Positions 7,650 to 17,106 of a stretch of DNA of 35,054 bases are shown here, piece by piece. Below the pieces are notes generated by a model. That model saw only the letters and a list, made by a program, of their open reading frames with translations, searched no databases and was not told where the DNA came from. The stretch is from Deltaproteobacteria bacterium (GTDB lineage: Bacteria > Desulfobacterota > DSM-4660 > Desulfatiglandales > B25-G16). Position 1 is the first letter of the stretch; each line of letters begins with the position of its first letter. The stretch lies in assembly GCA_019310725.1 (NCBI GenBank), contig JAFDDT010000007.1, positions 1 through 35,054 of the forward strand, read 5' to 3'. Made by a program: the position numbers and the translations under genes.

Positions 7650-7687
7650 CTGAACCCTGAATCCCTCAACCCTGAACCCGTGAACAG
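7650..7687. repeat. TGAACCC-type short repeat
   Basis: This segment of the rsmI-yraN gap consists of iterations of TGAACCCTGAA and CCCTGAACCCGTGAAC. The same motif recurs near 26923-26938 and, inverted, at 26714-26750. It is noncoding. Confidence 0.45.
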
Positions 7688-7696
7688 TTACATAAA

Positions 7697-8065
7697 TCAG
7701 TAGGCCAATTCAAATGCATCTTTTACGATCTCGATTTCCTTTTCCCCCTCGCTGACTCCTACGGCTACCACATCAAATCGGGCCTTGCTCCCCAAAAGAT
7801 TGTTGTACTTCATATAGGCCAGAGCCACCTTCGAAAGTTTCACCTGTTTTCTCTTGGTAACCGCTTCTTTAGCAAGGCCAAGGGAGTGTTTTTTGCGTGT
7901 CTTGATCTCCACAAAAACCAGCACATCACCATCTCGTGCAATCAAATCGATTTCACCTAAGGCACATGTATAGTTTGCCTTGATAATCCGGTAACCAAGG
8001 TCTTTTAGTCGTTGCCTTGCCAAATCCTCACCAATCTTTCCAAGGATAATTCTCTCTTTGGTCAT
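7697..8065 (-). CDS. yraN: YraN/UPF0102 family endonuclease-like protein
   Basis: The 122-residue protein is a typical UPF0102 member, a small restriction endonuclease-like fold of unproven function. The conserved N-terminal GEDLARQRLKDLGYRI, the GEIDLIARD segment (an E-x-D pattern) and VFVEIKTRK (the E-x-K of a PD-(D/E)xK nuclease) are all present. Its ATG overlaps the stop of rnhB by four bases (ATGA), so the two are translationally coupled. The family is commonly found beside rnhB, and a nucleic-acid-processing role is often assumed but not established. Confidence 0.93.
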   Translation of the reverse strand: MTKERIILGKIGEDLARQRLKDLGYRIIKANYTCALGEIDLIARDGDVLVFVEIKTRKKHSLGLAKEAVTKRKQVKLSKVALAYMKYNNLLGSKARFDVVAVGVSEGEKEIEIVKDAFELAY

Positions 8066-8658
8066 GTAAGGACACGTCTAAAGCTTAATCTATGAATGCG
8101 ACAGGGACCATATCTCACAAGAGCCTCTATGTGCCTGGAGGTACCATACCCCTTGTTAGAAGAAAACCCATACTGAGGATACAGCGCATGGTAGCTGCGC
8201 ATAATGCTATCGCGGTAAACCTTTGCCAGAACAGAAGCAGCTGATATGGATAGAGAGAGCCGATCGCCTTTTGTGATACACCTTTGGTGAATGGGAAGAT
8301 CAACAGATTGAGTTCCGTCAATCAGTAAATAGTCAGGCTGCGGATCAAGCGTCAAAACTGCTTGCCTCATAGCCTTGCGAGTAGCCTGAAGGATATTAAT
8401 CCGGTCAATCTCTTTTGAGCCTACCACCGAGAGGGAAATATCTATCGCCTCTGTTTCAATAAGGGGAAATGCCTGCTCGCGAGCCTTCTCAGACATCCTT
8501 TTGGAATCGGTAACCCCTTCCAGCACACTATGTTCGGGCAGTATGACAGCAGCAGCAACGACCGGACCAGCCAAGGGGCCACGCCCCGCTTCATCAATAC
8601 CAGCCACTAAAGAATAACCTGCATGCCTGGCCTGACATTCATAGAAGCGATTATCCAT
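8062..8658 (-). CDS. rnhB: Ribonuclease HII
   Basis: RNase HII removes misincorporated ribonucleotides and RNA from RNA-DNA hybrids. The 198-residue protein carries the catalytic acidic residues in GIDEAGRGPLAGPVV near the N terminus (Asp and Glu), the TDSKRMSE motif, and LLIDG with its aspartate. The KGD and ISAASVLAKVYRD segments are also typical of the family. It lies 11 nt after rplS and overlaps yraN by four bases, so the group is one transcription unit. Confidence 0.97.
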   Translation of the reverse strand: MDNRFYECQARHAGYSLVAGIDEAGRGPLAGPVVAAAVILPEHSVLEGVTDSKRMSEKAREQAFPLIETEAIDISLSVVGSKEIDRINILQATRKAMRQAVLTLDPQPDYLLIDGTQSVDLPIHQRCITKGDRLSLSISAASVLAKVYRDSIMRSYHALYPQYGFSSNKGYGTSRHIEALVRYGPCRIHRLSFRRVLT

Positions 8659-8669
8659 GCAAATATGGA

Positions 8670-9014
8670 TCAGGTTCTTCTTTCCTTCAGCCGAGCTGCC
8701 TTACCTCTCAAGCCGCGCAAATAGTAAAGCCGTGATCTCCTTACCTTTCCCTTGAAAACCACCTCTATTTTATCAATGGTCGGAGAATGCAGAGCAAAGA
8801 TCTTCTCAACCCCTACACCATATGACACCTTACGTACGGTGAAGGTAGCTCCTGTATTACCCTTTCTTTTTCTAATAACTACCCCCTTAAACACCTGGAT
8901 TCGCTCTTTATCTCCCTCTCTGATTCGACTGTGTACCCTGACTGTATCGCCCGTCTTAAAGGGAGGAAGATCCACTCTCATCTCTTGTTTCTCCACCATT
9001 TCTATCGGGTCCAT
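8670..9014 (-). CDS. rplS: 50S ribosomal protein L19
   Basis: L19 sits at the interface of the two ribosomal subunits. The 114-residue sequence is the full expected length, with the signatures [31 protein letters not shown] and the C-terminal [19 protein letters not shown]. The ATG at 9014 has AAAGGAG upstream at good spacing. It is in its usual place downstream of trmD, separated here by the SPOUT methyltransferase gene. Confidence 0.98.
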   Translation of the reverse strand: MDPIEMVEKQEMRVDLPPFKTGDTVRVHSRIREGDKERIQVFKGVVIRKRKGNTGATFTVRKVSYGVGVEKIFALHSPTIDKIEVVFKGKVRRSRLYYLRGLRGKAARLKERRT

Positions 9015-9038
9015 TGTACGTTTCTCCTTTACTCTAAA

Positions 9039-9617
9039 TCATCTACCACCTTGCGACTCTGCAAAACGGGAAAACAAACGATCCAAGGTTATTGCAGCGG
9101 CTGCCCTGACTGAAAGATGATTGTACTGAGACACACCCACAATAGGTGCTAAAACATAATCTGCCTTTCTCAAAAGCTCTCGAGCCATACCCCAGGCGGT
9201 ACCGAATAGTAGCATTATCACCCTTGTGGAAGCAACTACCTCTCGCGCCATCTCGTAGGTGATTCTTTCTCTTTTGCTTTTCCCTGCATCAGTAACCACT
9301 AGAGTCGGTAACTCACCCTGCCTATCCTTGATCTCCTCAATCGATGTCTCAAGGGATGGAACAACTGAGATCAAAGACATTGCCTCTTGCCTGTCCTTAT
9401 TGTAGAGGGCCCCAAAACCGCTTATCCAATGCTGACAAATGCGTTTAGCCAGATCTCGCTGGTCGGCGAGAGGAGTGATGACGTAGAACCTTTCGGCCCC
9501 ATAGGTTTTTGCCAGTCGAGCCAAATCATGGAGATCTAGGTTTGTTATTGCTGAGGCAATGATCTCTCCCCTCTTGTTATACACGGGATAATGCAAGAGC
9601 CCAATATAAAATGTCAT
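9039..9617 (-). CDS. SPOUT-type RNA methyltransferase, Tm1570-like family
   Basis: This 192-residue protein resembles the family typified by Thermotoga Tm1570 (Pfam Methyltrn_RNA_4), predicted SAM-dependent RNA methyltransferases with a trefoil-knot fold. Supporting features are the N-terminal LLHYPVYNKRGEIIASAITNLDLHD-type opening, a central strand with LPTLVVTDA, and a C-terminal segment with LLFGTAWGM and VSQYNHLSVRAA, which would form the knotted cofactor site. Its location between trmD and rplS is the family's characteristic place. The ATG at 9617 follows a GGCGGAAG ribosome binding site. Its RNA target is unknown; a role in tRNA or rRNA modification is inferred from fold and context. 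Confidence 0.88.
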   Translation of the reverse strand: MTFYIGLLHYPVYNKRGEIIASAITNLDLHDLARLAKTYGAERFYVITPLADQRDLAKRICQHWISGFGALYNKDRQEAMSLISVVPSLETSIEEIKDRQGELPTLVVTDAGKSKRERITYEMAREVVASTRVIMLLFGTAWGMARELLRKADYVLAPIVGVSQYNHLSVRAAAAITLDRLFSRFAESQGGR

Positions 9618-9661
9618 AATTCTTCCGCCTTCATTGAGCGGTCTCGGTACACCGGCTTCAT

Positions 9662-10438
9662 TTATTGACCATGGTCAGATTCCTGGTCACCAATGTGCGA
9701 AGGTTTCCCTTGTTTCTGTTTGAGTTCCCCCAGTATGCATTTGTCTTCCTCACTCAGAAAGGCCTTTTCCAACAGATCAGGTCTTCTCTCCAATGTCCTC
9801 TTTATAGACTGGGTTCTCCTCCAAAGCCGGATCCTCCTGTGATCACCTGACAGCAAAACAGACGGAACCTCTAGCCCTTGAAATATCCGGGGCCTCGTAT
9901 AGTGAGGATATTCCAGGAAGTGATCCTCAAAGGATTCCTCACGATTAGATCGTGCCCCGCCAAGCACACCGGGGATCAATCGACTTACAGCATCTACAAC
10001 AACCATTGCTGGCAACTCACCTCCGGTTAAAATGTAGTCGCCAATGGATACTTCAGTATCCACATACGTGGATCTTACCCGCTCATCCACCCCCTCATAT
10101 CGCCCACACACTAACACTATCTGTTTAAGCGTAGCTAGTGCCCGGGCTATCGATTGGGTAAAAGGTTGACCCTGAGGTGTCAGCAAGATGACACCTTTTT
10201 CTCCCATACCTGTGGAAATTGATTCCAGGGCTCGGACAATTGGCTCGGGTTTCATAACCATACCGTCGCCACCTCCAAAGGGCCTGTCGTCAGTCACTAA
10301 ATGGTGCCCTTCAGCAAAATCCCTTAAATTAACCAGGTTTATCTCTATCTGCCCCCGTTTTAGAGCTCGCCCAATGATTCCATAATCAATCAAGGATGCA
10401 AACATCTCCGGAAATATTGAAAGAATATCAAATCTCAT
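9662..10438 (-). CDS. trmD: tRNA (guanine-N1)-methyltransferase TrmD
   Basis: TrmD makes m1G37 next to the anticodon, which prevents frameshifting. The 258-residue protein starts with the family's RFDILSIFPEMF and continues with GGGDGMVMKPEPI, LLTPQGQPF, CGRYEGVDERV and SIGDYILTGGELPA, the knot that binds SAM. The ATG at 10438 has no recognisable Shine-Dalgarno sequence: a 271-bp repeat element ends only 6 bp upstream and has probably replaced the original leader. Translation may depend on read-through transcripts from rimM, or on an unstructured A/U-rich start (inference). Confidence 0.97.
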   Translation of the reverse strand: MRFDILSIFPEMFASLIDYGIIGRALKRGQIEINLVNLRDFAEGHHLVTDDRPFGGGDGMVMKPEPIVRALESISTGMGEKGVILLTPQGQPFTQSIARALATLKQIVLVCGRYEGVDERVRSTYVDTEVSIGDYILTGGELPAMVVVDAVSRLIPGVLGGARSNREESFEDHFLEYPHYTRPRIFQGLEVPSVLLSGDHRRIRLWRRTQSIKRTLERRPDLLEKAFLSEEDKCILGELKQKQGKPSHIGDQESDHGQ

Positions 10439-10444
10439 CGGAAC

Positions 10445-10715
10445 TATTCAGCCACAGATTTACGCTGATTATCGCTGATATTTTTTCTTTTATTATCATA
10501 TACACGTCTTTTGAATTCTTACTTTTCTGCCAAAGTTCAATAATAACAGCCAACTTCGATATTTGTTATCTTCTAAATTGATTAATTGAGGCTTACATGC
10601 AAGGGCAAAAGTACGAACTTCTTTTCAGATTAATGATTACCTTTAAGAATAATATCTATGACTTCTTTGTATTCAAATCTGTCTGCGTTCATCTGTGTAA
10701 ATCTGCGGCTGAATA
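10445..10715. repeat. MITE-like element with inverted terminal repeats in the rimM-trmD gap
   Basis: The ends TATTCAGCCACAGATTTACG (from 10445) and the reverse complement of 10695-10715 match at 19 of 21 positions. The 271-bp element is AT-rich and has no plausible protein. It fills the gap between rimM (stop at 10727) and trmD (start at 10438) almost completely. The CAGCCACAGATTTAC-type end is reminiscent of short dispersed repeats found in many bacterial genomes; the relationship is from memory and not tested. Confidence 0.65.
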
Positions 10716-10726
10716 CTTGCTACTCA

Positions 10727-11254
10727 TCAAAGATCTAACAAGCCCTTCATAGGTGAAATAACCATTCGCTTTTGAGGTATGTCAATCTCCTTAACAACCT
10801 GGTGAATCGCGGGGATTAGGAATTCTTTGCCCTGTTTTTTAACCACGTACACATCATTGCTCCCTGTAGGAAATATTTCCTTAAGAACCCCAAGGTATTC
10901 ACCGGTCGTGAGATACACCTCCAATCCTAAAAGTTCGTACCAGAAAAACTCATCTTCACCAGTTTTTACCAGAGAGTCTTTTCGGATCAGTATCTCGGCA
11001 CCCTTAAAAATTTCAACCTGCTCAACTGACTCCAGGCCTGACAATCGCAAAAGATACCAGCAACGGTGGGGCCGTATAGACGCGACCCTGGCCTCATGCA
11101 GCTCGTTTTGAGCTGTCTTCAGAAACACAGAACCGGCCTGGAGGAATGTTTCCTGTGACTGAGCATAAGAAACTATCCTGAGTAGACCGGTCACCCCGTG
11201 TGCACGGATAACATGACCTATTAGAATTAGGTCTTTAAGCCTTTTTTTGCTCAA
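10727..11254 (-). CDS. rimM: Ribosome maturation factor RimM
   Basis: RimM helps assemble the head of the 30S subunit, binding near S19. The 175-residue protein has the N-terminal barrel motif IGHVIRAHGVTGLLRI, and the PRC-type C-terminal half with FFWYELLGLEVY and LIPAIHQVVKEIDI. The reading frame begins with a TTG at 11254 directly after the khpA stop codon (TAG), with GGAG inside the end of khpA. There is no in-frame ATG early enough, so a TTG start with translational coupling is likely. It is in its usual order between khpA and trmD. Confidence 0.95.
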   Translation of the reverse strand: MSKKRLKDLILIGHVIRAHGVTGLLRIVSYAQSQETFLQAGSVFLKTAQNELHEARVASIRPHRCWYLLRLSGLESVEQVEIFKGAEILIRKDSLVKTGEDEFFWYELLGLEVYLTTGEYLGVLKEIFPTGSNDVYVVKKQGKEFLIPAIHQVVKEIDIPQKRMVISPMKGLLDL

Positions 11255-11485
11255 CTACTCCAAGATCTCCAGGACAGATCTCTTTTTCATCTTGGTTGAG
11301 GCAGCACCAAGTATAGTTCTCATTGCCCTGGCCGTTCTTCCCTGCTTGCCGATTACTTTCCCCAAATCCTCTTTGGCGACCCTCAGCTCAATAACAGAGG
11401 TCTGCTTTCCCTCAAGTTCAGTTACCCTCACCTCATCCGGATTATCCACAAGAACCTTTGCAATGTATTCAATCAGGTCTTTCAT
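11255..11485 (-). CDS. khpA: KH-domain RNA-binding protein KhpA
   Basis: KhpA (formerly YlqC) is a small single-KH-domain RNA-binding protein that often pairs with KhpB (Jag) in RNA chaperoning. From the ATG at 11485 it is 76 residues, the family norm, beginning [19 protein letters not shown]. The KH signature is [18 protein letters not shown], with the GxxG loop G-K-Q-G. Two upstream in-frame starts, ATG at 11494 and GTG at 11503, are possible; the chosen one is preceded by AGGGGA. It lies between rpsP and rimM, as in many bacteria. Confidence 0.93.
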   Translation of the reverse strand: MKDLIEYIAKVLVDNPDEVRVTELEGKQTSVIELRVAKEDLGKVIGKQGRTARAMRTILGAASTKMKKRSVLEILE

Positions 11486-11525
11486 CTCGATCATTCCCCT
11501 CACCTCGATTTCTGATTAAACCAAG

Positions 11526-11789
11526 TTAGCTTGTTTGCGAAGAAACCTTGGATACCTCCTTCTTCCGCAAAAGAGACCTCACCGTTTCAGAGACCTTTGC
11601 ACCTCTCTCAATCCACTTAGCAACCTTCTCTTCATCAATGCTTATCTGAGCTGGATCCGTCTGTGGATTGTAGTGTCCTATAACCTCAAGAAACCTACCA
11701 TCCCTGGGTGCCTCTGAATCGGCTGCCACAATACGGTAAAATGGTTTCTTTTTTGCCCCTTTCCTAGTCAATCGTATTCTTACCGCCAT
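11526..11789 (-). CDS. rpsP: 30S ribosomal protein S16
   Basis: S16 is an early-assembly protein of the 30S body. The 87-residue sequence has the standard opening [20 protein letters not shown], the [21 protein letters not shown] segment and a short variable C-terminal tail. The ATG at 11789 has AAGGGGGTGAG upstream, a very strong ribosome binding site. It starts the cluster rpsP-khpA-rimM-trmD, 137 bp downstream of ffh. Confidence 0.98.
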   Translation of the reverse strand: MAVRIRLTRKGAKKKPFYRIVAADSEAPRDGRFLEVIGHYNPQTDPAQISIDEEKVAKWIERGAKVSETVRSLLRKKEVSKVSSQTS

Positions 11790-11926
11790 ATCTCACCCCC
11801 TTTACCTGGAGTATATCATACGTCAAAATTATGAATGGTGCAATGTGAAAGAACTTGAGACGAGGAAAACTCTCTTTCGCACCTTCCGTTTTTCGTCACA
11901 TCTTCAGCCTGCACTATGGCCGAGGC

Positions 11927-13258
11927 TTACCTGAGGCTCATCAATGAAGATAAATCTCTTAAGCCTCCTCGTTTCAGTTTTTTAAGCATGTTTTTTGTTT
12001 GAGCAAAATTCTTAAGCAGCCGATTCACATCTTCAACTCGTGTTCCACTTCCCCGCGCAATCCTTTTTCGCCTGCTGCCACCGATGATCCGGTAATCCCT
12101 TCTCTCCGCCTGGGTCATAGAGTTAATTATGGCCTCAGACTTTATCAGCTCCCCATTGTCAGCCTTTAGCTTTCCTAAATTCATCATCCGCCCAATACCG
12201 GGTATCATCCCGAACACCTGTTCCAGTGATCCCATCTTCTTGAAGGCAGCAAGTTGCTTGTTGAAATCCTCCAAATCAAACTCAGCATTCCTGATCTTCC
12301 CTGCAAGTTCCATTGCCTCCTTTTGGTCAAATTCAGCCTCTGCCTTGTCAATCAGGGATAGGATGTCCCCCATTCCCAGGATCCGAGAAGACATCCTGTC
12401 TGGATAGAAAGGCTCCAGCGCATCCAGCTTTTCGCCCATACCCACAAATTTTATCGGCTTGTTGGTCACTGCCATTATGGAAAGGGCCGCTCCCCCCCTG
12501 GCGTCCCCTTCCATCTTTGATAGAACAACGCCGCTGATATCCAGATCCTCATCAAATTTTTTCGCCAAGTTCACGGCGTCTTGCCCAGTCATGGCATCAG
12601 CAACCAAAAGAATCTCCGAAGGATGAGCCACCTCCTTCATCCTGGAAAGCTCTTCCATTAGCTGTTTGTCAATGTGGAGCCTGCCAGCGGTATCGATAAT
12701 CAATATATCCGCCCCAGTCTCTGATGCCTTATTGACGGCGCTCTGACAAATGTCTTCAGCGCTTTGCCTGGTATCTGAAGGATGAACCGGGATATTGATC
12801 TCTTCCCCTATCCGGGAAAGTTGCTCAACGGCAGCTGGCCTGTTGACATCTACTGGCACCAGATAGGGGTGGTATCCCTGTTTTCTGAGGTGGATGGCCA
12901 ACTTACCGGCAGTTGTTGTCTTACCAGAACCCTGAAGGCCAACAAGCATCAAACTCACGGGCCTCTTGCCACTGAGATCCAGATCCCTCCTTCCGCCACC
13001 CATGAGCTTGGTAAGTTCTTCATTTACTATCTTTATTACGTGTTGACCAGGCGTAAGGCTTTCCATTACCTCCTGTCCGAGAGCCCGCTGTCGTATTTCT
13101 TCAAGGAAACTCCTGACCACCTTATAGTTTACATCTGCTTCAAGAAGGGCAAGCCGGATGCTTTTCAGGGCGTCTTCGATATTCTTTTCGCTCAACCTCC
13201 CCCGGCCCGTCAAATCTCTGAACACGCGACCCAGTTTTTCAGTTAACAGTTCAAACAT
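11927..13258 (-). CDS. ffh: Signal recognition particle protein Ffh (SRP54)
   Basis: Ffh is the GTPase of the bacterial signal recognition particle and directs nascent membrane proteins to FtsY. From the chosen start it is 443 residues: an N domain, a G domain with the P-loop GLQGSGKTTTAGKLA, DTAGRLH and the MTGQDAVN and TKPIKFVGMGEK motifs, then a helical M domain with RIARGSGTRVEDVN, which binds 4.5S RNA. I chose the ATG at 13258 (MFELLTEKLGRVF) because AAGGAG lies just upstream and the family starts here. The open frame extends 15 codons further to a TTG, but that part is leader sequence with hairpins. Confidence 0.97.
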   Translation of the reverse strand: MFELLTEKLGRVFRDLTGRGRLSEKNIEDALKSIRLALLEADVNYKVVRSFLEEIRQRALGQEVMESLTPGQHVIKIVNEELTKLMGGGRRDLDLSGKRPVSLMLVGLQGSGKTTTAGKLAIHLRKQGYHPYLVPVDVNRPAAVEQLSRIGEEINIPVHPSDTRQSAEDICQSAVNKASETGADILIIDTAGRLHIDKQLMEELSRMKEVAHPSEILLVADAMTGQDAVNLAKKFDEDLDISGVVLSKMEGDARGGAALSIMAVTNKPIKFVGMGEKLDALEPFYPDRMSSRILGMGDILSLIDKAEAEFDQKEAMELAGKIRNAEFDLEDFNKQLAAFKKMGSLEQVFGMIPGIGRMMNLGKLKADNGELIKSEAIINSMTQAERRDYRIIGGSRRKRIARGSGTRVEDVNRLLKNFAQTKNMLKKLKRGGLRDLSSLMSLR

Positions 13259-13421
13259 AGTAAAGCTCCTTGCGCTTCCGCACGGGGCAACCTGCTCCGC
13301 CAAAGTAGCCGTTTCGGCTACGAAGGTCGAGTCCTGACGAAAGTGAGTGGAAAATCATTGGAATTTTTTGTTCATGCTATTGTTTTTTCTCATTTATGTC
13401 AACAAAATCCTCTGGTCTGTC

Positions 13422-13461
13422 GGGGTAACGTCAAAGTCGTGGGCATGGGGGTGTCTTTTTC
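13422..13461. repeat. Dispersed repeat copy 1 (GGGTAACGTCAAAGTC...GGGTGTCTTTTT)
   Basis: A 16-bp block GGGTAACGTCAAAGTC is followed, after a variable stretch, by GGGTGTCTTTTT. The same pair of blocks with nearly the same spacing occurs at 33497-33535. Two such blocks 20 kb apart indicate a dispersed noncoding element. Confidence 0.6.
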
Positions 13462-13467
13462 TTATCT

Positions 13468-13755
13468 GACAGGATTTACTGGATCTATTGGATTTTCTTT
13501 TTCTCAGTTTCCTGAAGAAACTGAGAAAGAACAATCCCGCTATGCAGGAGAGATAAAAAACCGGGTTGTGCGCTTTCTATGGAGTGACATAATACTCATC
13601 TCTGGTTTACCCCTGGAACCTCGTCTTGCCGCCCTTGGCGGCACTGGGTTTTTGTCCTTCCGTCCCCGCCCGCCTCGCCTGAGCGGCTCGCGATGGCGGG
13701 CAGGCGGGAAGGACAAAAAAACAATAAAAATCGTGTTAATCCTGTTTATCTCGTC
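13468..13755. repeat. MITE-like element with GACAGGATTTAC-type ends
   Basis: The left end (13468-13497) and the reverse complement of the right end (13726-13755) match at about 19 of 30 positions and share the phase GAC..GAT..AC.GGAT...GATTTT. Inside are a perfect 12-bp stem with a 5-nt loop (13500-13511 and 13517-13528), a GCCGCC/GGCGGC hairpin (13630-13642 region), and a large GC-rich palindrome (13648-13720). No stem is followed by a T-run, so none is a standard terminator. Confidence 0.45.
13648..13720. repeat. Large palindrome of the GGCGGGCAGG family flanked by T and A runs
   Basis: The left arm begins TTTTTGTCCTTCC and continues into CCCGCCCGCC (to about 13674). The right arm GGCGGGCAGGCGGG (from about 13695) continues into AAGGACAAAAA. 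The arms pair over about 22 of 25 positions around a 20-nt centre. It is the longest member of the GC-rich palindrome family in this window. Confidence 0.65.
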
Positions 13756-13920
13756 TAACATATTAAGGAAGATAAACTAGAGTTTTTTTCATGAATAAGT
13801 CTGAAGTGCAGCGTCGGATTCGGATTTTGGCAACAGCCCGTTGACGTGTGACAACTCTGAAGTGTCCTGTTTCTGGTTGCATTTTGGGTACCATTGGTTT
13901 TAAAATTGTGTAGTGCTGTT

Positions 13921-14676
13921 ATGGGAAAGACAAACACTTTGAGCAATGCCAATGCAATAATTAAACCGAGGAGAGAAAAAGGGGAACCTCTCCTTGGTTC
14001 AGACGCTATTATGGTTGCCATTCCATCGGATCTTATGGTTATGGTTAATGCCACCCATGCTGAGAGAGTTGTGCCAAAAACCCTGAGCCCCTTCAAGCTC
14101 TTTTTATCCAAAAGAGGGAAAAATGATCCCCTTGCGCTGGCAGGCCCTCTCCTAGGCGCACCCCAAGGGGTGATGGTCATGGAAAAACTCATAGCCTTGG
14201 GTGCAAAGAGGGTCTGGGTATTAGGATGGTGTGGTTCTCTTCAACCGCATCTCCTCGTAGGTGACATGGTGATTCCCACTACCGCTCTCTCAGAAGAAGG
14301 TACCTCTGCCCATTATCCTGTGGACGGAGAAAAGAAACAGACAAGTTCTCTTCTCAACAAGCGACTTGAAGATGCCCTGGTAAAAGCCGATCTCCCTTTC
14401 AAAAAGGGGCCAGTTTGGACAACGGATGCCATTTACCGCGAAACAGAGAAAAAGATTTTGGCGTATGCGAAAAAGGGTTTTTTGGCCGTTGAGATGGAAA
14501 TGTCTGCGCTTATTACCGTTGCTGCCTATCGTTCAGTAGAGATTGCAGGTTTGCTGCTTATATCGGATGAGCTCTTTTCTCTGGACTGGCGTGACGGGGT
14601 TGGATCTCAGGCCTTAAAAAAGGCGTCCAGAGATGCTGGACACTTACTCCTCGATTTGTGTATGAATAGCGGCTAA
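13921..14676 (+). CDS. Nucleoside phosphorylase-family protein
   Basis: This 251-residue protein belongs to the PNP/UDP phosphorylase superfamily, enzymes that split nucleosides with phosphate into base and ribose-1-phosphate. Recognisable features are a LAGPLLGAPQGVMVMEKLIALGAKRVWVLGWCGSL-type phosphate and ribose region, the GTSAHYP segment, the hallmark AVEMEMSAL near residue 190, and a late SDE. The pattern is closest to uridine phosphorylase-like or uncharacterised members, and the base it acts on cannot be read from the sequence. The ATG at 13921 was chosen over an in-frame TTG at 13894; neither has a good ribosome binding site. The gene lies 96 bp before ligA. Confidence 0.85.
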   Translation: MGKTNTLSNANAIIKPRREKGEPLLGSDAIMVAIPSDLMVMVNATHAERVVPKTLSPFKLFLSKRGKNDPLALAGPLLGAPQGVMVMEKLIALGAKRVWVLGWCGSLQPHLLVGDMVIPTTALSEEGTSAHYPVDGEKKQTSSLLNKRLEDALVKADLPFKKGPVWTTDAIYRETEKKILAYAKKGFLAVEMEMSALITVAAYRSVEIAGLLLISDELFSLDWRDGVGSQALKKASRDAGHLLLDLCMNSG

Positions 14677-14742
14677 GCCTTTTCTTTTTTGGGATATGGC
14701 CTTTCGAAAGCCTGTCTTTCTGGATGACCCGGCTGGGGGTGA

Positions 14743-16812
<2,070 letters not shown>

Positions 16813-17091
16813 ATGGATACTATCAGGGCTCATCTCATCATTGAAGGAAGGGTTCAGGGTGTCTTTTTCAGAGACTCGACAAGAAAAGAGGCAATTGAGC
16901 TGGGTCTCAAGGGCTGGGTAAAAAACCGGTTTGACGGAAGTGTTGAGGTGGTTGCTGAAGGGCCCAAAGAAAAGGTTGAAACATTAATAGCGTGGTGTCG
17001 TCACGGCCCTCCGATAGCCAGGGTAACAAAGATCCATGAAATCGAGGAAAATTATACTGGAGAGTTTGACTCATTCAGGGTAACGTTCTAA
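16813..17091 (+). CDS. acyP: Acylphosphatase
   Basis: Acylphosphatase hydrolyses acyl phosphates such as acetyl phosphate or 1,3-bisphosphoglycerate. The 92-residue protein is full length. The phosphate loop GRVQGVFFRDS includes catalytic Arg20, and Asn38 in WVKNRFDGSVEV matches the second catalytic residue. The ATG follows the ligA stop codon directly, with GAGGAAAC inside the end of ligA as ribosome binding site, so the pair is cotranscribed. Confidence 0.96.
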   Translation: MDTIRAHLIIEGRVQGVFFRDSTRKEAIELGLKGWVKNRFDGSVEVVAEGPKEKVETLIAWCRHGPPIARVTKIHEIEENYTGEFDSFRVTF

Positions 17092-17106
17092 CAGGAAAGG
17101 AATTCT

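Larger units (their letters stand above)
13259..13920. other. Repeat-filled divergent intergenic region upstream of ffh
   Basis: About 660 bp between divergent genes hold no convincing protein. Present are a GTAGCC/GGCTAC hairpin close to the ffh start (near 13305-13322), one copy of the GGGTAACGTCAAAGTC repeat, a roughly 290-bp element with GACAGGATTT-type ends, and several hairpins described separately. The promoters of ffh and of the 13921 gene must lie here, but none stands out. Confidence 0.55.

Noticed and set aside
7645-7690. Possible CRISPR-like repeats
   Set aside because: The iterations are short, irregular and without spacers of uniform length, and no cas gene is present in the window.
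12782-13246. 154-codon frame on the plus strand opposite ffh
   Set aside because: It lies entirely within the coding region of Ffh on the opposite strand and has no independent support.
13259-13303. Longer N terminus for Ffh
   Set aside because: The extension begins at a TTG, reads through a hairpin-bearing leader and is not typical of the family. The ATG at 13258 has AAGGAG directly upstream.
13500-13528. Perfect 12-bp hairpin as a terminator
   Set aside because: Neither strand has a T-run after the stem, so it does not fit an intrinsic terminator.
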